64,000 bases of DNA, from NCBI RefSeq assembly GCF_900115205.1, contig NZ_FOYQ01000002.1, forward strand, positions 1,054,001 to 1,118,000, given 5' to 3'. Source of the DNA: Robiginitalea myxolifaciens (GTDB taxonomy: Bacteria > Bacteroidota > Bacteroidia > Flavobacteriales > Flavobacteriaceae). How positions within the stretch are numbered: the stretch's first letter is position 1; every line of letters begins with the position of its first letter. A program made the position numbers and the translations under genes. Positions 17,350-25,900 of this stretch are shown here, one piece after another. The notes under the pieces were generated by a model. It did no database searches and was not told where the DNA came from. It was given only the letters and a program-made list of their open reading frames with translations.

Positions 17350-17868
17350 TTACAGCAATTTACTACAAACTTCTTCCCAGGAATTCACACGTTCGAATGC
17401 AGTGGTGTTTACATTATGCGGTGAAGTGAATATGAGACTGCGACCTACAAAATGTTCCAAATTATGGCTGCGGTCGTCGATCAGTACGTCTCCACGCAGG
17501 ATGTGTTTGTCCCCGCATAGTATTCGTTTGCTCCAGTGTATAAATGGAAAATATTCGTCGAGCCATTCGTGCTTTTCCTTTAGGGAATCGGGAAACTGCA
17601 TGGCAGCTGAAGCGATATATACTTCGTACTTCTCAGATAGTTCCCGTAAAACCTCTTGGCTCCCAGCTATGGGATCGAGCTCCCTGAAAAATCCCGGCTC
17701 AAAGTAGTGCCTCCATATGGCCTCCCGGTGATCCGGTAATTGTTGCCATACCTCCCCACCCCGGCAAGCTTCCTTGGTCAGGTTCATATTGTAGCGTTCG
17801 TTCACACGTTTAATATGAGCGCCATAGGTATCGGCGATCACTTCATCCATATCCACAAATAGGGTCAT
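17350..17868 (-). CDS. 5'(3')-deoxyribonucleotidase-like HAD phosphatase
   Basis: A 172-residue HAD-superfamily enzyme of the NT5C type. The nucleophile motif VDMDEVIAD is at residues 5-13, motif II (ASAAMQFP) is near 85, and motif IV DVLIDDRSHN is near 130. These proteins dephosphorylate deoxyribonucleoside monophosphates in nucleotide-pool control. The ATG at 17868 places the DxDxV motif at its normal distance from the N terminus. It follows the YfcC gene in reverse order, about 50 bases upstream on the same strand, so the two may share a transcript. Confidence 0.84.
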   Translation of the reverse strand: MTLFVDMDEVIADTYGAHIKRVNERYNMNLTKEACRGGEVWQQLPDHREAIWRHYFEPGFFRELDPIAGSQEVLRELSEKYEVYIASAAMQFPDSLKEKHEWLDEYFPFIHWSKRILCGDKHILRGDVLIDDRSHNLEHFVGRSLIFTSPHNVNTTAFERVNSWEEVCSKLL

Positions 17869-17998
17869 AGTGCCAGCTTTTTGCGGCAAAGATCGGGAAA
17901 TTTATACCAGGGGGAAAGGGAGGCTTCCCCTGGGGAAAAATGGTATTGTGAAAAATATGTATCTTGGATAGCGGTTCTTTTAACCACAACACCTAGCT

Positions 17999-18469
17999 AT
18001 GAAAAAACTGATTTATCCTTTGATACTCCTTTTGATGTTCGCCTGTTCAGACGACGACGGAGGGGGAACTACCAATCCAAATATCGACCTGATGGTCGGA
18101 ACATGGAACCTGACCCAACTTCAAATTAATCCGGCTCAGGATGTCAATGAAGATGGGAACACCACAACGAATGTGCTGGATGAGCTTCCCTGCATGAATG
18201 GGCAGATTACCTTCCGGGCCGATAATACCTGGAGCTTCCAGGGCACCGACCTGGTAATCACCACCATTACAGGAGGATTGTTTAAATTTTTCTGTGGCGA
18301 TGCGCTTTCTGAAGGGGGCAACTGGGATGTCCAGGGCAATAACGTACGGTTGGTAAATAGCACGGGAGTCCTGACCCAATTTTCCCTGAACGCGAATGAC
18401 CTGACTATTAGCAATATAATAGGAGAAACCCTTCCCGGTTTACAGGCGGAAGTTTACACCAAGCAATAG
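17999..18469 (+). CDS. Lipocalin-like lipoprotein
   Basis: A 156-residue protein with a lipoprotein signal (ILLLMFACSDDDGGG, Cys 16, followed by an acidic patch that in Bacteroidota can favour surface exposure). The mature part has the lipocalin-like pattern GTWNLTQLQI, ITFRADNTWSF and GNWDVQGNNVRLV, as in the DUF5004/lipocalin_4 group. Two Cys in the mature part (LPCMNG and FFCGD) may form a disulfide. The function is unknown. It converges on the GH3 gene with only 17 bases between the stops. Confidence 0.75.
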   Translation: MKKLIYPLILLLMFACSDDDGGGTTNPNIDLMVGTWNLTQLQINPAQDVNEDGNTTTNVLDELPCMNGQITFRADNTWSFQGTDLVITTITGGLFKFFCGDALSEGGNWDVQGNNVRLVNSTGVLTQFSLNANDLTISNIIGETLPGLQAEVYTKQ

Positions 18470-18486
18470 CCAATCTTTAGGTACAC

Positions 18487-20880
18487 CTATTCGTTTAGGG
18501 TGAATTCACTTCCCATCTGGGTAGTGGAATCGGTTCCAACAAATACACTGAATACTCCAGGTTCGGCTTTCCATTCTCCTGAAGCCGTGTAAAATGCAAG
18601 ATCTTCCTGACTTAGGCTAAATCTCAGTTCCCTGGTGGCGCCTGGATCTAATTCTACCAATTTAAAACCTTTTAGTTCTCTTACTGGTCTGGCACGAGAA
18701 CCAAAATGATCTTTAACGTACAGCTGCACTACTTCTTTCCCAGTCACGTCTCCAGAATTTGTAATCTGAACCTTAACTTCCAGATTTTCGTCTTTGTTTA
18801 TGCTAGTGGAAGACAGTTCGAAGTCGCTGTAGGTGAATGTGGTATAACTCAACCCATGTCCAAATGGATAGAGGGGCAAATTGCTTTCATCCATGTAATG
18901 CGCCCAGAATACCAGATTATTTCCGGGATTGGTTGGACGACCTGTTGAAAAACTGTTGTGGTATACCGGGATCTGACCCACGCGGCGTGGGAAGGTCATC
19001 GGAAGTTTTCCTGAAGGATTGTAATCCCCAAAAAGAACTTCTGCAATCGCATTTCCGCTCTCACTTCCAAGGTGCCATGCCTCTACTATGGCAGGAACAT
19101 TGTCGGCCGCCCAGTTAATGGTTAGTGGTCGCCCGTTCATCAATACCAATACCATATTGGGGTTTACGGCGTATACTTTTTCGAGTAGTTCCTGTTGCAA
19201 TCCAGGTAAGTCGAGTTCGGTGCGGCTTCGGCCTTCACCCGATTGAAATCCGTGCTCACCCAAGACCATTACAACAATATCCGATTCCTTTGCAAGAGCA
19301 ACGGCATCATCCATACCGGTGCGGTCGGACTCGTTGATTTGGGTTTCAAAAACAAATAGCGGCTGACCCTGGGTTAGCTGGACTCCCTTTTGAAAATCCA
19401 GAACGTTACCTGAATAAGCGGACATCCCTTCTAAGACGGAAACCGCACTACCAGGTTCAGCGGTAAGTCTCCAACTCCCCAAAGGACTATCCTTCTCATC
19501 TGCCAGCGGGCCAATTAGGGCAATTCGCTTGCCGGATTTGGGTAAGGGAAGTAAGTTGCCTTCGTTTTTCAGCAGTACAATTGATTTTCTAGCCATGTCT
19601 CTGACAATAGCCAGGCGTCCTGGGTCATTGAGAACGGCTTTTTCCCGTGCCTCATCGCTATAGCGATAAGGGTCCTCAAATAGTCCAAGATCATACTTAA
19701 CCCCGAGGATCCGACGTACCGCATCGTCGATCACTTCCTCCGTTAACTTTCCAGTACGTACAAGTTCGGCCAGCTCTTCCAGGTAAATGCGACTTTCCAT
19801 ATCCATATCAGAACCCGCCTGTGCCGCCAAGAGACCCGCCGTTGGCCGATCTTCAGCATACCCGTGATCTATCATTTCCCCTATCGAACCCCAATCAGAA
19901 ACCACCATACCCTGGAATCCCCATTCTCCTTTCAGCAAATCCCGCTGAAGGAATTTATCGCCGGTTGCCGGTATTCCATTCAGGATATTAAATGAATTCA
20001 TGAAGGTTGCAGCCCCGGCGTCCACAGCTGCCTTGAACGGTGGCAATACTACATTGTAAAGCGTGGAAAGTCCAATATCTGTAGTGTTGTAGTCTTTACC
20101 GCCCTCAGCGAATCCGTAGGCAGCAAAGTGTTTCACGCAGGCTGCGACGGTATGTAAGTCACTTAAATCATCACCTTGAAATCCGCGTACTCTGGCTTCT
20201 GCAATCTTACTCCCAAGATAAGGATCCTCCCCTCCACCTTCCATTACGCGTCCCCATCGCGGGTCTCTGGAAATGTCTACCATGGGAGCAAATGTCCAGT
20301 GAACTCCAACAGCCGCCGTTTCTTTTGCAGCCAGAGCAGCCGATGCGCGGATGGCTTCCAAATCCCAGCTTGCGGATTCGGCCAGTGGAATTGGACTGAT
20401 AGTCCTTAGACCATGGATCACGTCCTGACCGAATATTAGTGGAATTCCCAGCCTCGATTCCTCTACGACGATTTCCTGTATCCTCCGGGTTTCCTTTGCG
20501 GTCGTGATATTTAGCATGGATCCCACCCGCCCATTGGCCAAGTCGTCATATTTCACTTCGGCATCACCTCCTTCGGGCACTGGTCCTGTTGCATCCCAAA
20601 ATCCATTATATTGATTCATTTGGCCCACCTTTTCCTCAAGGGTCATCTCCTTGAGAAGGCTTTCGATAAAATCGTGTTTTGAAAGGTTTTCCACTTCTTG
20701 AGAAAGACTAAAATCCTGCGACAACCCAATAAAAGGCAGGTTTGCAAGGACGAGTAAAACAAAGGTTCTGAAGTCTACAAGATACTTGGAATTATCGGAA
20801 TTTGAAGTAGAGGTAGCGCTCACAGCAGAAATCTTAAAAAAATGGGTATTTGGAAACACTGACGCCTCTTCAGTACCCAT
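18487..20880 (-). CDS. bglX: Glycoside hydrolase family 3 beta-glucosidase
   Basis: A protein of up to 797 residues. The GH3 N-terminal barrel carries EKVGQMNQY, KHFAAYG and the nucleophile Asp in MVVSDWGS; the second domain has LGEHGFQSGEG, likely with the acid/base Glu; a fibronectin III-like domain ends the protein. It releases glucose from beta-glucans or oligosaccharides, probably in the periplasm. The start is uncertain. The ATG at 20880 lies in a hairpin loop and puts about 40 residues before the signal-peptide core (TFVLLVLANLPFIGLSQ); a GTG at 20823 fits better. It is the last gene of the sugar porter/GH-A operon. Confidence 0.9.
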   Translation of the reverse strand: MGTEEASVFPNTHFFKISAVSATSTSNSDNSKYLVDFRTFVLLVLANLPFIGLSQDFSLSQEVENLSKHDFIESLLKEMTLEEKVGQMNQYNGFWDATGPVPEGGDAEVKYDDLANGRVGSMLNITTAKETRRIQEIVVEESRLGIPLIFGQDVIHGLRTISPIPLAESASWDLEAIRASAALAAKETAAVGVHWTFAPMVDISRDPRWGRVMEGGGEDPYLGSKIAEARVRGFQGDDLSDLHTVAACVKHFAAYGFAEGGKDYNTTDIGLSTLYNVVLPPFKAAVDAGAATFMNSFNILNGIPATGDKFLQRDLLKGEWGFQGMVVSDWGSIGEMIDHGYAEDRPTAGLLAAQAGSDMDMESRIYLEELAELVRTGKLTEEVIDDAVRRILGVKYDLGLFEDPYRYSDEAREKAVLNDPGRLAIVRDMARKSIVLLKNEGNLLPLPKSGKRIALIGPLADEKDSPLGSWRLTAEPGSAVSVLEGMSAYSGNVLDFQKGVQLTQGQPLFVFETQINESDRTGMDDAVALAKESDIVVMVLGEHGFQSGEGRSRTELDLPGLQQELLEKVYAVNPNMVLVLMNGRPLTINWAADNVPAIVEAWHLGSESGNAIAEVLFGDYNPSGKLPMTFPRRVGQIPVYHNSFSTGRPTNPGNNLVFWAHYMDESNLPLYPFGHGLSYTTFTYSDFELSSTSINKDENLEVKVQITNSGDVTGKEVVQLYVKDHFGSRARPVRELKGFKLVELDPGATRELRFSLSQEDLAFYTASGEWKAEPGVFSVFVGTDSTTQMGSEFTLNE

Positions 20881-20893
20881 TACCGAAGAGGCG
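20841..20893 (-). promoter_or_regulatory. Putative RNA switch or pseudoknot before the GH3 gene
   Basis: On the minus strand, CGCCTCTTC (20893-20885) pairs with GAAGAGGCG (20871-20863). The stem extends inward, with one mismatch, to a five-base loop holding the ATG at 20880. The loop and flank, AATGGGTA (20881-20874), also match TACCCATT (20848-20841) perfectly, and that copy runs into a seven-T tract. The two pairings exclude each other or form a pseudoknot. Function is inferred. Confidence 0.4.
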
Positions 20894-20922
20894 ATAAATC
20901 AGCACTTGGCAGTATTTCTATA

Positions 20923-22242
20923 TTATTCGACCAGGAATGGAATATTAGCCGTCGCCGAATGTCCATTACCATCAGTAGCGTAGACAAACAAGCGATATGG
21001 TCCGGGTTCCGGGGCTGTAAATTCCAGAGTTCCACCCGTCTGTCCAACAAATAATCCAGTTACGGCCTGAGGTCGTTCCTCGTAATCGCCTCCATCCCCA
21101 AGATCAGTGGCCTCTGGTAATACCTCCCAGCGATACGTCAGGGCATCCCTTTCGGGATCGGTTATTTCGGCAACCGCGTTGTAGGTAGTCCCTGCACTCA
21201 GCTTTACATTGTCATAGGCCGATTCTCCTTCTATGGTATAAGCTACAATCTGTGGCGTGCGATTCTCTGGCCAGGTTCCATTCCAGATTTTGTGCATCAC
21301 GTCTACGGATTCCGTTTCCTGTCCGTCTTCTAAGAAGATCCCATACCAGGTTGGCGTGCGTTCTTGTTTATTACCCCAAAGGAATACATAGGAGCCGATG
21401 CATTGCATACTATCGGCTTCAATACCTCCCTGGTAACGTTTCATATAATTAGCGGCTTTTAGGGAACTGTGCTCTTCGATTGGCGCACCCCAGGATGTTT
21501 TCGGTACTTCCCAATGGCCAGTGGCCCCCCATTCGGTGACCATATACGCTCCATCCCAGCCAAATTCTTTCACCAATCGCGGGAGGTCAGGAAGATCCCC
21601 ATACATCTGAACGGCCAACAGATCCAGATCTGGGCAACGTTCTTTTATATACGCGATTTCTTTCTGTGAGATCCCTGCCAGACTAGTGGTGGTCAGGTGA
21701 TTTGGATCAACTTCGTGAATCATTTTGGAAATGTCGTTTACCGCATCCCATACTTTTGGATTCTCGTAGTGGAGATTGAGCTCATTCCCAATTCCCCAAA
21801 TCAACAGGGCGGGGTGATCCTTTAGCGCAAGCACTTGCTGCTTAATTTCTTCGAGTTGTGCCTGTACGGCTTCCTCATCGTTATAGTCAAATCCGTGGCG
21901 TTCCCGGGCTACCTCGATGCCCATAGAAACCATCAGTCCATTGGCATAGGCCTCATCGAGGACTTCTTTCCCGGATTTTTGGCCGTTTTCGGTACGCCAG
22001 GTTCGGAAGGAGTTGGCATTATGGCTGGCCAATGCGGGGACATCCCCGAATTCGAGGCCTGCCCCTTTGATATAAAAGAGTTCTCCATTGACCTTCAATT
22101 GGAATTTCCCATTTTCTTCACTAAGGGTAACCTTAGCCGGTCCGGCCATTTCCTCTTCCGAGGAAGCATCGCTGTTTTCAGGAGCCTGCTTGCAGGACAA
22201 ACCGAGCAGGATCACCAAAAGGAATAAACTGAAACGCTTCAT
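20923..22242 (-). CDS. Clan GH-A glycoside hydrolase lipoprotein
   Basis: A 439-residue lipoprotein (LLGLSC, Cys 17). Residues 50-330 form a TIM barrel resembling GH2 catalytic domains and related clan GH-A families: IWGIGNELN carries the acid/base Glu near 149, and YMVTEWGATGHW the nucleophile Glu near 245. A C-terminal beta-sandwich (about 345-439) ends the protein. Family assignment among GH2, GH158 and relatives is not safe by eye. With the GH3 enzyme and the sugar porter it forms a three-gene operon that could degrade a beta-glucan at the cell surface and take up the sugar. Confidence 0.82.
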   Translation of the reverse strand: MKRFSLFLLVILLGLSCKQAPENSDASSEEEMAGPAKVTLSEENGKFQLKVNGELFYIKGAGLEFGDVPALASHNANSFRTWRTENGQKSGKEVLDEAYANGLMVSMGIEVARERHGFDYNDEEAVQAQLEEIKQQVLALKDHPALLIWGIGNELNLHYENPKVWDAVNDISKMIHEVDPNHLTTTSLAGISQKEIAYIKERCPDLDLLAVQMYGDLPDLPRLVKEFGWDGAYMVTEWGATGHWEVPKTSWGAPIEEHSSLKAANYMKRYQGGIEADSMQCIGSYVFLWGNKQERTPTWYGIFLEDGQETESVDVMHKIWNGTWPENRTPQIVAYTIEGESAYDNVKLSAGTTYNAVAEITDPERDALTYRWEVLPEATDLGDGGDYEERPQAVTGLFVGQTGGTLEFTAPEPGPYRLFVYATDGNGHSATANIPFLVE

Positions 22243-22267
22243 AGCTTTTTTACGTTTTAATTGAATC

Positions 22268-23824
22268 TTATTTACGAATTAAGAGTTCTTCGACTTCCTC
22301 CAGGCTCCTGCCCTTGGTTTCTATCACAAATCGCTTCACAAATAGCAGGGCGAGGAGTGAAAGTCCGGCATAGATAGCAAAGGTTGCTGTCGGGCCCAGG
22401 TTAGAAAGTTCCCAGGGAAAAATCTGGGTTACTGAGAAACTCACCAGGGAATTGAAAAAGCCAACTACAGATATGGCAATTCCCTTAATTTTAGTCGGGA
22501 ACACCTCCGATATCAATGTCCACATCACAGGTCCGAGGGATATTGCGAAAGCCGCTACATATAGGAGGATGGCAATCAGGACCAGGGTGGCATTGATTTG
22601 AATAAAATTGGTTATTTGGTTGCGTTTAAAGTCCAGAAACTGATCGGCAGTGAGCCGGCCTTCGATAGCTTCGAACAGGACTTTTTGTCCGTCGAATTCC
22701 TGTCCTTCCAATGCTGCGAGGGCCACCTGAGTTTCTGTGTTGCTGATTTTTGACAGGGATTCCTGATCAAAACGGTAGGTGGCATTATTAAAGGCAAGGG
22801 TGGCCATTAGCAGGGCAATCGTCATGGCCGAAGTACCAATAATCAACAGGGGCTTACGTCCCAATTTGTCGATCAGCCATATGGCTACCAGGGTAAAAAC
22901 AAGGTTTGTCAGGCCTACTACGATGGCTTGCAAGAAAGAGGAATCCGTGCTTCCTCCTGCTTGTTCAAAGATGGTCGGAGCATAATAGAAAATAGCATTG
23001 ATCCCTGTAATTTGTTGAAAAAAAGCAATCCCCAGGGCAATGATCATGATGGTTCCGTACTTACTTTGGAACAAATCCGCGAGACGCCCTTTGGAATCTT
23101 CCCGTTCCATACCCTTTTGAATTTCAACAATGGTGGCTTCGGCATAGGCCTCTCCCCCAATCTTGACCAAGATCTTACGGGCCAGTTCAATTTTATTGAG
23201 CTGCTGAATGAGCCAGCGGGGGCTTTTAGGAACCGTGAACAGTGCTAAAAAATAAATGATAGCCGGAATCGCCTCAACTCCCAGCATCCAGCGCCAGGCT
23301 TCGCCTTCAATATTCACCAAAAAGTAATTGGAGAAATAGGCAACCGAGATGCCAATAACAATATTCAGTTGATTAAAACTCACCAGGCTTCCCCGTAGTT
23401 TGGGGGGAGCAATTTCAGCAATGTAAATAGGGGCAATGAGGATGGCTCCACCAATACCCACACCACCGATAATACGGGCAATAATGAATTCCGTGTAGCC
23501 GGTTGCCAGGGCCGACCAGCTTGCGGAAACGGCAAAAAGTGCGGCCACAATGATCAATACGCTTTTACGTCCGAATCTATCGCTTAACGGGCCGGCCATT
23601 AAATTCCCCGCCATAGCACCAAAAATGACACAGCCTACGGCAAAACCAAGCATGGCGTCGGTCATTTCAAAATAGGTGGTAATCCCCTTGACAGCACCGG
23701 ATATTACTGCACTGTCAAAACCCAGCAGAAAACCACCAAGGGCTACTACAAGGCTAATTAAAACGGTATACGACTTATTCATTTTGACTACCTGGGTAGT
23801 CCCGTTCGGTTGCTCGTTGGTCAT
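22268..23824 (-). CDS. Sugar porter family MFS transporter
   Basis: A 518-residue transporter of the sugar porter family. Signatures are LLGFDSAVISGA in helix 1, DRFGRKS in loop 2-3, PKSPRWLI after helix 6, DKLGRKP in loop 8-9 and ETKGRSLEE at the C terminus. A loop of about 60 residues (near 315-375, rich in Glu, Gln and Asp) sits between helices 9 and 10, longer than in the E. coli XylE type. The start is the ATG at 23824; a GTG nine codons upstream is an alternative. It leads the operon, 25 bases before the GH-A gene, and probably imports monosaccharide by proton symport. Confidence 0.9.
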   Translation of the reverse strand: MTNEQPNGTTQVVKMNKSYTVLISLVVALGGFLLGFDSAVISGAVKGITTYFEMTDAMLGFAVGCVIFGAMAGNLMAGPLSDRFGRKSVLIIVAALFAVSASWSALATGYTEFIIARIIGGVGIGGAILIAPIYIAEIAPPKLRGSLVSFNQLNIVIGISVAYFSNYFLVNIEGEAWRWMLGVEAIPAIIYFLALFTVPKSPRWLIQQLNKIELARKILVKIGGEAYAEATIVEIQKGMEREDSKGRLADLFQSKYGTIMIIALGIAFFQQITGINAIFYYAPTIFEQAGGSTDSSFLQAIVVGLTNLVFTLVAIWLIDKLGRKPLLIIGTSAMTIALLMATLAFNNATYRFDQESLSKISNTETQVALAALEGQEFDGQKVLFEAIEGRLTADQFLDFKRNQITNFIQINATLVLIAILLYVAAFAISLGPVMWTLISEVFPTKIKGIAISVVGFFNSLVSFSVTQIFPWELSNLGPTATFAIYAGLSLLALLFVKRFVIETKGRSLEEVEELLIRK

Positions 23825-23950
23825 TGTTTTTAGTTTGGTTTGGAAAAACACCTATCCAGTGAGAGGCAATTAGGCTTCCACAAAGTTCGGTAAAGGATTG
23901 ACCAGGGCGCGTGGATTATCCGTTGCAATCCATAGTTCTCGGCGTTGCGA

Positions 23951-24229
23951 TTAAGAAACGATCTCAGCGCTCAAGCCTGCTTGTAACAAGCGGGTACATC
24001 GCGGTTTAAGATCTGTGTATTCCCCGGTTTTGACCGTGCATTTCCCATTATAGTGAACAATAAGCGAACATTGCTCGGCTTGTTCCGGGCTGTGCTCGCA
24101 TACATCGATAAGGGTTTGAATTACGTGGTCAAAGGTGTTGACCTCATCGTTAAAGAGGACAATTTCGCTGAGATTCTTCTGCTGCTCAGCTACGAGAAGT
24201 TCTTCCTGTAAGCGTTCCCTGGTACTCAT
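23951..24229 (-). CDS. clpS: ATP-dependent Clp protease adaptor ClpS
   Basis: A 92-residue adaptor. The core LFNDEVNTFDHVIQTLIDVC corresponds to the ClpS NDD-type N-degron pocket, followed by AEQCSLIVHYNGKCTVKTG, the strand-helix-strand that docks on ClpA. It delivers substrates with bulky N-terminal residues to the Clp protease. It ends the minus-strand group DUF1599, BT_3928, tpiA, prmA, clpS, lying about 40 bases after prmA. The start at ATG 24229 is preferred over a TTG two codons upstream. Confidence 0.92.
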   Translation of the reverse strand: MSTRERLQEELLVAEQQKNLSEIVLFNDEVNTFDHVIQTLIDVCEHSPEQAEQCSLIVHYNGKCTVKTGEYTDLKPRCTRLLQAGLSAEIVS

Positions 24230-24268
24230 ATCCAAAGGGTTTGCTACGAATATAATAATTTTTTGTTC

Positions 24269-25114
24269 TCAGCTGCGGTGCGTTGACCTACTAAGTTCCA
24301 GCGCGCACCAGGCGCCCTGCTGCAGGGTATTCTCATGCTTAAGGCCAAGGGCAGTAGCGGCATCGGTTAAGTCTTGTATATCGGCGGGATAAAAACCGCT
24401 TAACAATAAGACCCCTCCGGGCTCTAAAGCCTTGGCATAACGCGGGAGTTGATCCAGGAGGATATTCTTATTAATATTCGCAAGGATAAGATCAAAGTGA
24501 TCCTCTCCGATACTATCGGCTTCCCCCAGCCGGAATTCGATACTTTCCCCCTGGTTTCTGTCGGCATTTTCCCGGGCGTTTTCCACACTCCAGGCATCGA
24601 TATCTATTCCAATAACCTGTTGTGCGCCCATCCGATGTGCAAGGATTCCAAGCACGCCGGTTCCGCAGCCCATATCCAGAACTCTTTTCCCGGAAACAGT
24701 CTTTTCCAGCAGGGCACTTAGCATGAGCCAGGTGGTTTCATGATGCCCGGTACCAAAACTCATTTTCGGGGCAATCACCAAATCATAGGTAACGGGCGGT
24801 TCAGGAGGATTGTGGAAGGGAGCCCGTACAACACATAAATCAGATACCTGAATGGGATGATAATCCGCTTCCCAAACGGCATTCCAATTTTGCACGGGGA
24901 TGCGTTCCAGGGTGTAAGAGGCCTGCCAGGCATCGGACTTCCAATAGGGAATCTGCCGTAGCGACGCTTCGTCAAAATCAGCCTCCTTGATATAGGCTAT
25001 CAGACCGGTTTCGGTATCCTCAAAGCTCTCAAAGCCCAGTTCGGCCAAGACAGCTGTAAAGATTCCAGCAGCCGGTTCCCGGGGTATGAGTTCAAGGGTA
25101 CAGCCGATATACAT
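24269..25114 (-). CDS. prmA: Ribosomal protein L11 methyltransferase
   Basis: A 281-residue methyltransferase. The C-terminal class I domain has motif I LDMGCGTGVLGI near residue 148, an acidic GIDIDAWSVENA loop, and the PrmA-specific ILANINKNILL near 210. The N-terminal domain (FESFEDTETGLIAYI) recognises L11. It trimethylates several amino groups of ribosomal protein L11. It is four bases after tpiA in the same transcript direction, indicating an operon. Confidence 0.93.
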   Translation of the reverse strand: MYIGCTLELIPREPAAGIFTAVLAELGFESFEDTETGLIAYIKEADFDEASLRQIPYWKSDAWQASYTLERIPVQNWNAVWEADYHPIQVSDLCVVRAPFHNPPEPPVTYDLVIAPKMSFGTGHHETTWLMLSALLEKTVSGKRVLDMGCGTGVLGILAHRMGAQQVIGIDIDAWSVENARENADRNQGESIEFRLGEADSIGEDHFDLILANINKNILLDQLPRYAKALEPGGVLLLSGFYPADIQDLTDAATALGLKHENTLQQGAWCALELSRSTHRS

Positions 25115-25118
25115 GGCG

Positions 25119-25871
25119 TTAGGAAGCGGCTTCCACGATAGCCATAAAGTCGTCGGCCTTCAGGGAGGCACCTCCGATTAGTCCGCCATCGACATCGGGC
25201 TTGGAGAATATCTCCGCGGCATTTCCGGGCTTAACGCTTCCGCCATAAAGGACAGAACAGTTTGCTGCTATGTCATCCCCGTATTTCTCAGTGATTACGG
25301 CACGGATATGTGCATGCATTTCCTGAGCCTGTTCCGGACTGGCTGTTTCTCCGGTACCAATAGCCCAAACGGGTTCATAGGCCAGAATAATCTGTTTCCA
25401 GGCTTCGCCGGGAAGCGCGAACAGGGCATTTTTCAATTGTGCGCTTACCACTTCAAAATGCTTTCCGGACTTCCGCTCTTCCAATTCCTCCCCAAAGCAG
25501 AAAATTACTTCCATGCCCTGGGCAATGGCTTGGGCAACTTTTTTCGCCAGCAACGCATCGTCTTCCCCGAAATAGGCACGGCGTTCAGAATGTCCGAGAA
25601 TTACAGCTTCCACCCCGATATCTTTGAGCATTGCTGCGGAAATTTCCCCGGTAAAGGCGCCGCTTTCTTCAAAATGCATGTTTTGTCCAACAACTTCGAT
25701 TTTAGAATTTACCATCAGGCGCACCGCTTCGGCCAAATTCACAAAAGTGGGTGCGACCATGACCCGGGCCCCGGTGTCGGGCAGCATCCCGGATAATTCA
25801 GTGAGCAAACTGGCTGTTTCTGTCGCGGTTTTATTCATTTTCCAGTTACCGGCTACTATTTTCGTTCTCAT
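25119..25871 (-). CDS. tpiA: Triosephosphate isomerase
   Basis: A 250-residue TIM of normal length. Catalytic residues are in place: Lys in GNWKMNKT near residue 13, His in ILGHSERR near 95, Glu in AYEPVWAIGTG near 166, and the phosphate loop LYGGSVKP near 210. It interconverts dihydroxyacetone phosphate and glyceraldehyde 3-phosphate in glycolysis. It lies 29 bases after the BT_3928-type gene and four bases before prmA, and is probably part of one transcript. Confidence 0.96.
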   Translation of the reverse strand: MRTKIVAGNWKMNKTATETASLLTELSGMLPDTGARVMVAPTFVNLAEAVRLMVNSKIEVVGQNMHFEESGAFTGEISAAMLKDIGVEAVILGHSERRAYFGEDDALLAKKVAQAIAQGMEVIFCFGEELEERKSGKHFEVVSAQLKNALFALPGEAWKQIILAYEPVWAIGTGETASPEQAQEMHAHIRAVITEKYGDDIAANCSVLYGGSVKPGNAAEIFSKPDVDGGLIGGASLKADDFMAIVEAAS

Positions 25872-25900
25872 AGTGGTTCTGCGATTTATTATTGTATTAA

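Noticed and set aside
25308-25796. Plus-strand frame antisense to tpiA
   Set aside because: Contained within a clear TIM gene, with an unlikely protein sequence rich in Phe, Gly and His.
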